From positions 218,685 to 282,684 of the forward strand of contig JAHEXI010000006.1 in the NCBI GenBank assembly GCA_023252195.1: a stretch of DNA of 64,000 nucleotides. The letters run 5' to 3'. The notes beneath the pieces were generated by a model. It did no database searches. It saw only the letters and a program-made list of their open reading frames with translations, and was not told where the DNA came from. Made by a program: the position numbers and the translations under genes. Of this stretch, positions 7,651-16,405 are shown one piece after another (the first letter of the stretch is position 1; every line of letters begins with the position of its first letter). The DNA comes from Pseudonocardiales bacterium (GTDB lineage Bacteria; Actinomycetota; Actinomycetes; Mycobacteriales; Pseudonocardiaceae).

Positions 7651-9707
7651 CAGAACAGGAAATAGCGTTGCGCCATCGGGAGTTCCTCCGCGGGGTGCGG
7701 TTCGACCACCTCGCCGTCGATCCGGACGGTGAACGTCTCAGGGTCCACCTCGATACGCGGCAGCGCATCATTCTCGGGCATATCGGCCTTGCGTAGCGCT
7801 CTGGTGTCGCGCACCGCGACCAGCCGGCGCCGCACCGCCAGCCGGTCAGCCAGGCCACCCGCAACCGCGGCGGGAGCCACGAAGTGCACCGACGTAGCAG
7901 CGGCGCTCACCGCGGCAGCCCCGAACATCGGCCGCGGCAACACCGGTTGCGGGGTGGGGATGGACGCGTTGGAATCCCCCATCGCCGCCCAGGCGATCAT
8001 GCCGCCCTTGAGGACGATGCTCGGCCGCACCCCGAAGAATGCGGGCTGCCACAGCACCAGGTCAGCGAGCTTGCCCACCTCCACCGAGCCGACCTCAGCG
8101 TCCAGCCCATGCGCGACTGCCGGGCAGATCGTGTACTTGGCCACGTAGCGCCTCGCGCGCAGGTTGTCCGAGGTCTCCGGGTCTCCGGCGAGAGCGCCGA
8201 ACCGCCGCTTCATGACGTGCGCGGTCTGCCAGGTCCGCAGGATCACCTCGCCGACCCGGCCCATCGCCTGCGAGTCCGATCCGATCATCGAGATGGCGCC
8301 GAGGTCGTGCAGCAGATCCTCGGCCGCAATGGTGGACGGCCGGATCCGGCTCTCCGCGAACGCGAGGTCCTCCGGCACTGCCGGGTTGAGGTGGTGGCAG
8401 ACCATCAGCATGTCGAGGTGCTCGTCGACGGTGTTGACGGTGTGCGGCCGGGTCGGGTTGGTCGAGCTGGGCAGCACATGGGGCTGTGCGGCGACCGTGA
8501 TGATGTCCGGCGCGTGGCCGCCGCCGGCCCCCTCGGTGTGGTACGCGTGGATGGTGCGCCCGCCGATCGCGGCCAGCGTGTCGGCGACGTAGCCCGCCTC
8601 ATTGAGGGTGTCGGTGTGGATCGCGACCTGCACGCCGGTGTCGTCGGCCACCCGCAGGCAGGTGTCGATCGCGGCCGGGGTGGATCCCCAGTCCTCGTGC
8701 AGCTTGAAACCGCTGGCGCCGGCCGCGACCTGCTCGTACAGCGCCTGCTCGCCCACCGTATTGCCCTTACCGAGCAGCGCGATGTTCACCGGAAGCTCAT
8801 CGAGGGACTCCAGCATCCGGGCCAGGTACCAGGCACCGGGCGTCACGGTGGTCGCCTTGGTGCCCTCGGCGGGTCCGGTGCCGCCGCCGACCAGGGTGGT
8901 GACGCCCGACCCCAGCGCCTCGGGCACCTGCTGCGGGCTGATCAGATGCACATGGCAGTCCACCGCGCCGGCGGTCAGGATCATCCCGTTGCCGGCGATC
9001 ACCTCGGTGCCCGGGCCGATGACCAGCGCGGCATGCACCCCGTCCATGATGTCCGGGTTCCCGGCCTTGCCCAGACCGACGATCCGGCCGTCTCGCACCC
9101 CGATGTCAGCCTTGACCACCCCCCAGTGGTCCAGCACCACCGCGCCGGTGATCACCAGGTCCGGTGCACCGTCCGCTCGCGACGCCTGGGCCTGGCCCAT
9201 CGACTCCCGGATCACCTTGCCCCCACCGAAGACCGCCTCGTCACCACCGTGCGGCCCGCGGCAGCGGTCCTCGGTGACCTCCACGATCAGATTGGTGTCG
9301 GCTAGTCGTATCCGGTCACCCTCGGTGGGGCCGTAGAGCGCGGCGTAGCGGCTGCGGTCGACCGTCCACCGGCCTCCGCCGACGGTTCCTCGAGCTGCCG
9401 CGCCGGGATCGGGCGCATCCAGGCGCAGGCCGGGCACAGTGCGGGTGCCGCCTAGCGGCACAACCCGCACCACCCGTTCGAGGCCGGGTTCAAAGCGCAC
9501 CGAGGTACCGGCCGGCACCGCCAACCGCATTCCGGTGGCGGTTGCGCGGTCCATTTCCAGCGCCGGGTTCGCCGCGGCGAGGTGGTAGTGCGACCCGACT
9601 TGAATGGGCCGGTCGCCGGTGTTCAACACCACCAGTGCACTGCCGGCCTGCGGCCCCAGCACGACCGATTCATCGGCGAGCAGCAGTTCGCCGGGTAGCT
9701 CGGTCAC
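7650..9707 (-). CDS. ureC: Fused urease beta-alpha subunit (UreB-UreC)
   Basis: 685 residues. Residues 1-97 are a complete beta subunit ([43 protein letters not shown]); a 15-residue Pro/Ala/Gly linker follows; from residue 118 the alpha subunit runs ([20 protein letters not shown]) to a normal C-terminus (MAQRYFLF). The active site is complete: HVH 252/254, carbamylated lysine K335 in FKLHEDWG, H337, H364, H390, flap cysteine C437 in MVCHHL, and D478 in GSDSQAMGR. There is no stop or start between the domains. It hydrolyses urea to ammonia and carbamate. The start is GTG overlapping the ureA stop. Beta and alpha are separate proteins in most bacteria. Confidence 0.95.
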   Translation of the reverse strand: MTELPGELLLADESVVLGPQAGSALVVLNTGDRPIQVGSHYHLAAANPALEMDRATATGMRLAVPAGTSVRFEPGLERVVRVVPLGGTRTVPGLRLDAPDPGAAARGTVGGGRWTVDRSRYAALYGPTEGDRIRLADTNLIVEVTEDRCRGPHGGDEAVFGGGKVIRESMGQAQASRADGAPDLVITGAVVLDHWGVVKADIGVRDGRIVGLGKAGNPDIMDGVHAALVIGPGTEVIAGNGMILTAGAVDCHVHLISPQQVPEALGSGVTTLVGGGTGPAEGTKATTVTPGAWYLARMLESLDELPVNIALLGKGNTVGEQALYEQVAAGASGFKLHEDWGSTPAAIDTCLRVADDTGVQVAIHTDTLNEAGYVADTLAAIGGRTIHAYHTEGAGGGHAPDIITVAAQPHVLPSSTNPTRPHTVNTVDEHLDMLMVCHHLNPAVPEDLAFAESRIRPSTIAAEDLLHDLGAISMIGSDSQAMGRVGEVILRTWQTAHVMKRRFGALAGDPETSDNLRARRYVAKYTICPAVAHGLDAEVGSVEVGKLADLVLWQPAFFGVRPSIVLKGGMIAWAAMGDSNASIPTPQPVLPRPMFGAAAVSAAATSVHFVAPAAVAGGLADRLAVRRRLVAVRDTRALRKADMPENDALPRIEVDPETFTVRIDGEVVEPHPAEELPMAQRYFLF

Positions 9708-10006
9708 TGAATTGGCCGGTGCACGGTGACGAGCTTCGTGCCGTCCGGGAAGGTCGCCTCGACCTGCACCGAAGAGATCATCTCCGGCACACCGTCCATG
9801 ACGTCGGACCGGCTGAGCACCCGCTGGCCTTCCGCCATCAGATCGGCGACGCTACGCCCGTCGCGCGCTCGCTCCAACACCCACGACGTGATCAACGCGA
9901 CGGCCTCGGGGTAGTTGAGTCGCAATCCTCTGGCGCGGCGTTCCCTGGCCAGTTGGCCGGCCACGTGGACGAGAAGCTTCTCCTGCTCATGCGGGGACAG
10001 CAGCAT
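9704..10006 (-). CDS. ureA: Urease gamma subunit
   Basis: 100 residues, the normal length. [40 protein letters not shown], the central RSVADLM...[15 protein letters not shown] and the terminal [20 protein letters not shown] are diagnostic. It forms the trimeric enzyme with the fused UreBC. GAGGAAGG lies just upstream of the ATG. Confidence 0.97.
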   Translation of the reverse strand: MLLSPHEQEKLLVHVAGQLARERRARGLRLNYPEAVALITSWVLERARDGRSVADLMAEGQRVLSRSDVMDGVPEMISSVQVEATFPDGTKLVTVHRPIQ

Positions 10007-10066
10007 GTCGACCCTTCCTCACCCGCTCTGCGGCGATCAAGGAGTATGGGTCACCAAGTATGACTG

Positions 10067-10375
10067 TCACTTCGCTTCGGCGGGTTGTAGGACAGCTGAG
10101 CTGCCACCCACCCGAGGCTGCGGAACGACCGGCGTGACTGCCTTGACCTCGTCCATTGCGGGTCGGGCAGCGGGATGCTCGACCAGGGCGAGTACCCGGG
10201 AGGCCATGAATCGAGCGGTGCGTACCGGCGTGCCGCCACGGGTGACCTCGGTGACCTCCACGATGCCACGACCGTGGGTGATCTCCACCCGCCGGCCATT
10301 GCGGGTGGCTTCGATCTCGTAGGTGCGAGTGGTACCGCCGGCGTCGATGACAATCTCGGTGCGGTCACCCTTCAT
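10067..10375 (-). CDS. Small protein leading the urease operon, function unknown
   Basis: 102 residues, no signal peptide or membrane segment. The first half is beta-rich and polar (TEIVIDAGGTTRTYEIEATRNGRRVEITHGRGIVEVTEVTRGGTPVRTARFMASRVLALVEHP); the last third is Pro/Val-rich and probably disordered. AAGGA sits about 9 nt upstream of the ATG, and the stop is 60 nt before ureA, so it is probably the first gene of the urease transcript. I do not recognise the family; no metal-binding histidine cluster is present. Confidence 0.7.
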   Translation of the reverse strand: MKGDRTEIVIDAGGTTRTYEIEATRNGRRVEITHGRGIVEVTEVTRGGTPVRTARFMASRVLALVEHPAARPAMDEVKAVTPVVPQPRVGGSSAVLQPAEAK

Positions 10376-10682
10376 GGCTTGCCATCCTTATCGTTTGCCG
10401 GGCGAAGCGGGGTCCGGGCCGAGTGTGCTGGTCGCCTCTCGGCGAAGGGCACACCGCGGCTTCAGCCGAACGATCGTCCGCGGTGGCAGTTTTTAAGTGG
10501 ACCCGGGGGGACACAGCCCACCCGGCCCGGACATCCAGTACAACTACCCATCAACCCCGATCATTCCAGGCCACGGGGCTGCGCCGGGGAAGGACTGTCG
10601 CTTCGTGCACGGATCTTCACATCTCCCCGTGGGACAGGAGAGGCTGATGAGACGAACCCGTGGTGACGTCGACTCAGGGATT
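10376..10682. other. Intergenic region between urt and urease operons
   Basis: 307 bp with no convincing gene. It should hold the urease operon promoter (minus strand). A 7-bp inverted repeat ACCGCGG...CCGCGGT (about 10451-10482) flanks an 18-nt loop and is followed by a T-run on the plus strand. I looked for GlnR pentamers at 11-nt spacing and found none here. Confidence 0.5.
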
Positions 10683-11375
10683 TCAGATGGCCATGGCGGC
10701 GCGGACATCGGCGTGGGCGTCGGCGCCGCCGGCGCCGGTAGAGGTGATCCGGCCGGCTTCCATGACGTAGTAATGGCTCGCCGCGGCGAGGGCGAATCCC
10801 ACGTGCTGTTCGACCAGCAGGATTGACAGACCCCCGCGGGAGGTCAACGACAGGATCGTCTGCTCGATCTCCGCCACCACGGTCGGCTGGATGCCCTCAG
10901 TCGGTTCATCCAGGATCAGCAGCCTCGGCTGGGTGATCAATGCGCGGGCGATCGCCAGTTGCTGTCGCTGACCACCGGACAGCAGTCCGGCGCGACGTGC
11001 CAACAGCCCACCCAGCGGCGGGAAGAGGTCCAGCATCTCGGCGATCAGCTTGTTGCCGCCTCGCCGGGTGTCCGCTACCAGTTGCAGGTTCTCCTGAGTG
11101 GTCAGTTGTGGGAAGCATTGCTGTCCCTGCGGGACGTAGCCGAGGCCGCGCTTGACGCGCTCATTGGGTCGCATCCGGGTGATGTCCTCGCCGTCGAGCA
11201 CGATCCGTCCGGCACGGGGCTGGAGCAGCCCGACCGCGGCTCGCAGCAGGGTTGTTTTACCGGCTCCGTTGTGCCCCATCACGGCGGTCACCTCGCCCGG
11301 CGGTACTTCGATGGTCGCGCCGTGCACCACGGTGGTTCGCCCGTAGCCGACATGGATGTCCGTCATCTCCAGCAT
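10683..11375 (-). CDS. urtE: Urea ABC transporter ATP-binding protein UrtE
   Basis: 230 residues. Walker A GHNGAGKTT (residues 34-42), signature LSGGQRQQ (132-139), Walker B LLILDEPTEGIQP (152-164) and the H-loop histidine in LLVEQHVG. The sequence GYVPQGQQCFPQLTTQENL is typical of UrtE rather than LivF. Start ATG overlaps the urtD stop (ATGA); longer open frames are spurious. Last gene of the urt operon. Confidence 0.94.
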   Translation of the reverse strand: MLEMTDIHVGYGRTTVVHGATIEVPPGEVTAVMGHNGAGKTTLLRAAVGLLQPRAGRIVLDGEDITRMRPNERVKRGLGYVPQGQQCFPQLTTQENLQLVADTRRGGNKLIAEMLDLFPPLGGLLARRAGLLSGGQRQQLAIARALITQPRLLILDEPTEGIQPTVVAEIEQTILSLTSRGGLSILLVEQHVGFALAAASHYYVMEAGRITSTGAGGADAHADVRAAMAI

Positions 11376-12124
11376 CACCCAGTGACCTCCGCCCGGCCGA
11401 GGTAGACCTCTTGGACCTTCGGGTCGGCCTGTACCTGAGCGACCGTGCCAGCGCTGAGCACCTTTCCGGCATGCAGCACGGTGACCGAGGTGGCAAACGA
11501 CCGCATGAAGTCCATATCGTGCTCGACCACCACGACGGTGCGCTCGGCGCCGATCCGGCGAAGCAGTTCCCCAGTCTGGACCCGCTCCTCGGCGCTCATC
11601 CCGGCCACCGGCTCGTCCAGCAGTAGCACCCGCGCGTTCTGCACCAGCAGCATGCCGATCTCCAACCACTGCTTCTGGCCGTGCGCGAGCGCACCTGCTT
11701 GGCGGTCCCGCTGGCTGGTCAGGCCAACAGTGTCCATCGCTTCCTCGACCGCCGGTGGCACCGACGAGCGGCGGCGCAGCAGCGACAGGGCTGGGCGACC
11801 TGCCCCAGCCGCGATGTCGAGGTTCTGCAGCACGGTCAGCTCCTCGAAGACACTGGCCGTCTGGAAGGTACGCCCGACACCCAGCCGGGCGATCCGGTGC
11901 ACCTTCTTGCCGATCAGTTCCGTCCGGCCGAACCGGACCGACCCGGTGGCGGGGGCCAGTCCGGTGATCGCGTCGACCAGTGTGGTCTTACCTGCACCGT
12001 TGGGGCCAATCAGGAACCGCAGGTCGCCTTGCAGCACCGTCATCGACACCCCGTCGACAGCGACGAATCCGTCGAACACCACCCGCACGTCGGCAAGCTC
12101 CAGATAGTCGGCGTCCATTGTCAT
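11375..12124 (-). CDS. urtD: Urea ABC transporter ATP-binding protein UrtD
   Basis: 249 residues. Walker A GPNGAGKTT (residues 40-48), a variant signature LAHGQKQWLEIGMLL in place of LSGGQ (typical of UrtD), Walker B VLLLDEPVAGM and H-loop VVEHDM. GVGRTFQTASVFEELTVLQNL is the Q-loop region. It pairs with UrtE to energise urea uptake. It overlaps urtC by ATGA. Confidence 0.94.
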   Translation of the reverse strand: MTMDADYLELADVRVVFDGFVAVDGVSMTVLQGDLRFLIGPNGAGKTTLVDAITGLAPATGSVRFGRTELIGKKVHRIARLGVGRTFQTASVFEELTVLQNLDIAAGAGRPALSLLRRRSSVPPAVEEAMDTVGLTSQRDRQAGALAHGQKQWLEIGMLLVQNARVLLLDEPVAGMSAEERVQTGELLRRIGAERTVVVVEHDMDFMRSFATSVTVLHAGKVLSAGTVAQVQADPKVQEVYLGRAEVTG

Positions 12125-13302
12125 CCCCCGCCCTCCGATCCGGCGCTGACCTCGGAAAAACCGGGTTCCGGGGGCGCCAGGCTCACCGCGTCGGCCGACC
12201 GCGTCGGCGGTGACGGCGGAAAGCTCTCGGTCAGGTCACCCGCACGCCGCAATGGATTGCGTAACAGATTCACTGACGACAGCCCGGCAGGCAGGAAGGC
12301 GATCACCAGAACGAACAGTGCACCCTGGAAATAACTCCAGAATGACGGAAAACTCTCCGAGAGCGTCGTCTGGGCCCAGGCTACTACGATAGCTCCGAGG
12401 GCCGGGCCGAACAGCGTGGCGCGGCCACCGATCGCCACTCCGATCAGGAATGCGATCGAAGGTACGACTCCGACGCTGGCCGGGGAGATGATCCCCACGA
12501 TGGGCACGAACAACGCACCCGCGATGCCGGCCATCGCCGCCGCCAACACATACGCTACGACCTTGATGTTGGCCGGGTCATAGCCCAGGAACCGGATCCG
12601 CTCCTCCTGATCCCGAACCGCGATGAGCAATTCCCCGTACCGGGAGCGATAGAGCTGCCAGACAATGGCCAGCATCACCAGCAGGGTGACCGCGGCGATG
12701 AAGAACAGCATCCGTTTGTTGACCGGATCGAACAGGTTGAACCCGAAGAACGAGCGGAACCCATTGAGCCCGTTCGTCCCGCCGGTGGTGGTTTGCTGAC
12801 CGATCAGCAGGATCGCGAAGGCTGCCGCCAACGCTTGGGACAAGATCGCAAAATACGCGCCGCGAACCCGCCTACGGAAGATCGCGGCACCGAGACCGAA
12901 GGCCACCAGTGAGGGGATCAGGACCACTCCGAGCAGGGTCACGACCGGTGATCGGAACGGCTCCCACCAAATGGGCAGGCGGCCCGACCCATAGAGCCGC
13001 ATGAAATCGGGAACTCCGGAGGGTCCGGCATCGGCGAGCTTGAGGTGGATCGCCATCACGTAGCCACCCAAACCGAAGAACACGCCTTGCCCCAGGGTGA
13101 GCATGCCGCCGCGGCCCCAGGCCAGGCCGATGCCGACCGCCACGATCCCATAGCAGACGAACCGTCCCAGCAGCGAAAGTCGGAAGTCCGAGAGCACCGC
13201 CGGTGCGACCACCAGTAATGCCACGGCGCCCAGCGCGAAACCCAAGAATGAGGGGTAGCTGCGTTTATTTTTTCCGCTGATTTGCGCGCTGGTATCGGTC
13301 AT
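12121..13302 (-). CDS. urtC: Urea ABC transporter permease UrtC
   Basis: 393 residues with about ten hydrophobic segments. The LivM-like core is present (AWGRGGMLTLGQGVFFGLGGYVMAIHLKL near residue 65-95, and FAILLIGQQTTTGGTNGLNGF), which is characteristic of UrtC. The C-terminal 45 residues are Pro/Ser-rich and cytoplasmic. It overlaps both neighbours by four bases, so the operon is tightly coupled. Confidence 0.94.
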   Translation of the reverse strand: MTDTSAQISGKNKRSYPSFLGFALGAVALLVVAPAVLSDFRLSLLGRFVCYGIVAVGIGLAWGRGGMLTLGQGVFFGLGGYVMAIHLKLADAGPSGVPDFMRLYGSGRLPIWWEPFRSPVVTLLGVVLIPSLVAFGLGAAIFRRRVRGAYFAILSQALAAAFAILLIGQQTTTGGTNGLNGFRSFFGFNLFDPVNKRMLFFIAAVTLLVMLAIVWQLYRSRYGELLIAVRDQEERIRFLGYDPANIKVVAYVLAAAMAGIAGALFVPIVGIISPASVGVVPSIAFLIGVAIGGRATLFGPALGAIVVAWAQTTLSESFPSFWSYFQGALFVLVIAFLPAGLSSVNLLRNPLRRAGDLTESFPPSPPTRSADAVSLAPPEPGFSEVSAGSEGGG

Positions 13303-14183
13303 GCCAGGCTCCTGGTCCGGACGCTGAAGATGCCCTGTGGCCGGATCTGCAAGAAGACCACAACCACGACGAAGACCATGACCTTCGCAACGCTTGCTGT
13401 CGTTGAGTACTCGAACGTCGCTTGCAACAGACCGAGACCGAATGCCGCGATCACGGCGCCCTTAATCTGCCCGATGCCGCCAGCGACCACAACCAGGAAG
13501 GCATCGACGATGTAGCTGGTGCCGAGGGTCGGGCCTGTCGAGCCGAGCAGGGTGAGCGCCACACCGGCGATCCCAGCCAGGCCGGAACCGATGAAGAACG
13601 TGAGCCGGTCGGTGCTGCGGGTGGAGATGCCGACGGTCTCAGCCAAGTCGCGGTTCTGTACCACGCCGCGAATGCGGCGTCCCAGCGCCGTCATCTTCAG
13701 GAGTAGGGATAGCCCGACTACCGCGCCCACTGCCAGCACCAGGATGAACAGCCGGGCCGCCGGCACGTGGGTGACACCGATATTGACGCTGCCTGATAGC
13801 CAGCTCGGGGCACGGACATCGACGTTCGGGGCACCGAAGATGTCGCGAGCAGCCTGCTGCAAGATCAGCGATACCCCCCACGTCACTAGCAGGGTGTCCA
13901 AGGGGCGGTGATACATCCGACGGATCAGGGTGGCCTCCAGGACCACCCCCATCACGCCACCCACCAGGAAACCGAGCGGGATAGCCAGCAGCAGCGAGGT
14001 TCCCGCGTCAGCAATCAAACCCTGGGCCACGAAGGCCGTATAGGCACCCGCCATCATGAACTCGCCATGGGCCATATTGATCACGCCCATCTGACCGAAC
14101 GTCAGCGCAAGCCCGAGGGCGGCGAGCAACAGAACCGAACCCAGCGAGAGGCCGGCCACCAGCTGGCTGAACAGGGCTTGCAT
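13299..14183 (-). CDS. urtB: Urea ABC transporter permease UrtB
   Basis: 294 residues, about eight membrane segments. LGLALTFGQMGVINMAHGEFMMAGAYTAF near the N-terminus and MYHRPLDTLLVTWGVSLILQQAARDIFGAPNV are UrtB hallmarks; VDAFLVVVAGGIGQIKGAVIAAFGLG is near the C-terminus. A GGAGG lies 9 nt before the chosen ATG; the ATG nine bases earlier abuts the Shine-Dalgarno and is less likely. Confidence 0.93.
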   Translation of the reverse strand: MQALFSQLVAGLSLGSVLLLAALGLALTFGQMGVINMAHGEFMMAGAYTAFVAQGLIADAGTSLLLAIPLGFLVGGVMGVVLEATLIRRMYHRPLDTLLVTWGVSLILQQAARDIFGAPNVDVRAPSWLSGSVNIGVTHVPAARLFILVLAVGAVVGLSLLLKMTALGRRIRGVVQNRDLAETVGISTRSTDRLTFFIGSGLAGIAGVALTLLGSTGPTLGTSYIVDAFLVVVAGGIGQIKGAVIAAFGLGLLQATFEYSTTASVAKVMVFVVVVVFLQIRPQGIFSVRTRSLA

Positions 14184-14216
14184 GCGCGCCATCCTCCCTC
14201 TCAGACGATCAGTCTT

Positions 14217-15479
14217 TCAGCCGGTCAGGCCCTTGGCCCAGTCGTAGTTCTTGAGGAAGGGGTCCGGTTCGATCGGGGCACCGGAACTCCACTCGGTGTG
14301 AATCAGCGAGTCCGCACCCACCTTGCCGATCAGTGCCGTCTTCGCGATGTGGTGGTTGTCACCGTTGACCGTGACGGTTCCCTCCGGGGCGTCGTAGCTC
14401 ACACCGCCTGCGGCTTTGCGGATGTCGTCGGTCTTGAACGACTGCGCTTTCTCCACGATCGCCTTCCACAGGAACACTGAGGTGTAGGCCGCTTCCATCG
14501 GATCGGAGGTCACTCGGTTCTGGCCGTACTTTCCCTTGAAAGCTTGCACGAAGGCCGTGTTCTTCGGAGAGTCGATGGTCTGGTAATAGTTCCACGCGGT
14601 AAGCTGGCCCACCACGTTGTCCAGGCCGATACCGTTGATCTCCTCCTCGGCGATCGACACCGACACCACCGGCATTGCGGCCGGGGTCAAACCGGCGTTG
14701 CGGTACTCCTTGAAGAACGCAACGTTCGAGTCACCGTTGAGCGTGTTGAACACTGCGCCCGCCCCTGCCGATTTCACCTTGTTGACGATCGTCGCGAAGT
14801 CGGTGTAGCCGAGCGGCGCGTATTCCTCGCCTTTCACCTCGATGCCATTGGCTTTGGCGTACGCCTTGATCTCTTTGTTCGCGGTCCGCGGGAAGACGTA
14901 ATCGGAGCCCACCAGGAAGAGTGACTTGACACCCTTCTGCTTCAGGTAGTCTAGCGCGGGCACGATCTGCTGGTTGGTGGTCGCTCCGGTGTAAAAGATG
15001 TTGGGGGACGCCTCGAGGCCCTCGTATTGCACCGGGTAGAACAGCAGCGAGTTGGCACCCTCGAAGGCGGGGAGCATCGCCTTACGGGACGACGACGTCC
15101 AACCACCGAAGACCGCCGCCACACAGTCGGAACTGATCAGTTTGGTGGCCTTCTCTGCGAAAATCGTGGGCTCTGACGCACCGTCTTCACTGACGACCTG
15201 TAGTTTCTTGCCGAGCACGCCGCCACCGGCGTTGATCTGCTCAGCAGCCAGGGCCAGCGAGTCGTGCACAGTTTTCTCACTGATCGCCATGGTGCCCGAC
15301 AGGGAGTTGAGGAACCCGACCTTCACCGTGCTACCTGAGGTGTCAACACAGGAGGTTGCCGGCGAGCCACTCGCCCCGGAATCGCCGACCCGGCTACCGC
15401 AGCCGGCTAGCGCGAGTCCGGCAACCACGAGCACGGCGATCGCACGCACCGGACGTCCCCTCGGAGGTAATATGCTCAT
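14217..15479 (-). CDS. urtA: Urea ABC transporter substrate-binding lipoprotein UrtA
   Basis: 420 residues. A signal peptide with lipobox LAGC (C27) is followed by the UrtA/type-1 periplasmic fold: VKVGFLNSLSGTMAISEKTVHDSLALAAEQINAGGGVLGKKL, FGGWTSSSRKAMLP, NSLLFYPVQYEGLE and the C-terminal HTEW. It is probably lipid-anchored and captures urea for UrtBC. The ATG follows AGGAG at 5-6 nt; the longer frame upstream runs over the promoter. It is the first gene of urtABCDE, with a GlnR-like box 80-117 bp upstream. Confidence 0.95.
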   Translation of the reverse strand: MSILPPRGRPVRAIAVLVVAGLALAGCGSRVGDSGASGSPATSCVDTSGSTVKVGFLNSLSGTMAISEKTVHDSLALAAEQINAGGGVLGKKLQVVSEDGASEPTIFAEKATKLISSDCVAAVFGGWTSSSRKAMLPAFEGANSLLFYPVQYEGLEASPNIFYTGATTNQQIVPALDYLKQKGVKSLFLVGSDYVFPRTANKEIKAYAKANGIEVKGEEYAPLGYTDFATIVNKVKSAGAGAVFNTLNGDSNVAFFKEYRNAGLTPAAMPVVSVSIAEEEINGIGLDNVVGQLTAWNYYQTIDSPKNTAFVQAFKGKYGQNRVTSDPMEAAYTSVFLWKAIVEKAQSFKTDDIRKAAGGVSYDAPEGTVTVNGDNHHIAKTALIGKVGADSLIHTEWSSGAPIEPDPFLKNYDWAKGLTG

Positions 15480-15558
15480 AACCACTCCTCTCGCGCCGAA
15501 ATCGGCGGGGGCAACGGCGTTAACGACGAGTTCCTGCGGTGCACGGTAAGAACCGTTT

Positions 15559-15596
15559 GTGACAACCACGTTGCCGGTCAGTGTCGGTGCGGTTAC
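15559..15596. promoter_or_regulatory. GlnR-type nitrogen box upstream of urtABCDE
   Basis: Plus-strand pentamers GTGAC-n6-GTTGC-n6-GTGTC-n6-GTTAC; on the minus (coding) strand this reads GTAAC-n6-GACAC-n6-GCAAC-n6-GTCAC. The outer two match GTnAC exactly and the inner two have one mismatch from GAAAC or GTnAC. The strict 11-nt period and position upstream of a urea-transport operon fit GlnR activation. Confidence 0.6.
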
Positions 15597-15674
15597 GTGT
15601 CACCTTTCCGAGTGATGGCCTCACCACGAAGTGTTAGACAACTCGCGAAGATTGACACGAATACGCTTCAGCCG

Positions 15675-16352
15675 TTACACCGGTGGGTGTAGCACTACCA
15701 GCCATGCCGCCGCGAGCATCGCCGGCCCGTGGGGCACATCGCGATAGCCCAGCAACCGGGCCGCCCCGGCGAAGGCGGCGGTTAACATGTTCGCCGCCAG
15801 TACCGCCAGCAGCAGCCCATGCCAGGATGTTGCGGCAGTGAGTGCACCCAGGCTGCCGGCGAGTTTGACGTCTCCACCACCTAGGGCACCCGGTGCGACG
15901 AGACGCACTGCGGCATAGCCGCCGGCCCACAGGAGCGTGCCGGCAGCCGCGCGAGCCAGTGCCTCAGTGGTGCCAGCACCAGCCGCGGCGACACCCAGCA
16001 GGACGGCGACCACCGGGTACGCCGGCAGCGTCAGCACGTCCGGTAGGCGTCGGGCAATCAGGTCGGCACCTGCCAGCAACACGCCAGCCCACCCGAGAAC
16101 CAGCGGGACCGGCCACCACCACACGGGTAGACCCTCGCTCGCCCGCTCGCCGACCGCTGCCCACAGCAAGGCCACCACCACGGTGCAGACCGGCACCGGC
16201 ACCCGGGCACCCCGGGGAAGCCGGCGCAGCACCATCGCTCCCCCGGCACCGGCCCCGGCACCTGCGATGGCGCCGGTCACCGCCACCCAGACACTTCCCA
16301 CGTCGGCCAGCTTGCCCGCTCTCAACCAGCGGTTGGCCGGCCAACACAGCAC
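15675..16352 (-). CDS. Prepilin peptidase, A24 family
   Basis: 225 residues with about six hydrophobic segments. The two catalytic aspartate motifs are visible: ADLIARRLPDVLTLP (middle) and GGGDVKLAG (GxGDxK). It lacks the N-terminal cysteine-rich methylase domain of full PilD, so it resembles the short actinobacterial TadV/CpaA-type enzymes. It would cleave prepilin leaders in the membrane. The GTG start used is uncertain; a GTG 17 codons later would begin at the first membrane helix. It sits downstream of mltG as in mycobacteria, but the aroE gene expected between them is absent. Confidence 0.85.
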   Translation of the reverse strand: MLCWPANRWLRAGKLADVGSVWVAVTGAIAGAGAGAGGAMVLRRLPRGARVPVPVCTVVVALLWAAVGERASEGLPVWWWPVPLVLGWAGVLLAGADLIARRLPDVLTLPAYPVVAVLLGVAAAGAGTTEALARAAAGTLLWAGGYAAVRLVAPGALGGGDVKLAGSLGALTAATSWHGLLLAVLAANMLTAAFAGAARLLGYRDVPHGPAMLAAAWLVVLHPPV

Positions 16353-16405
16353 CTGTGGATCGCGGGGTGGTTGTGGACAAGGTTTGTGCGCAGCCTATGC
16401 AACGG

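Noticed and set aside
10376..10682. GlnR box for the urease operon
   Set aside because: No run of GTnAC/GAAAC pentamers at 11-nt spacing was found on either strand.
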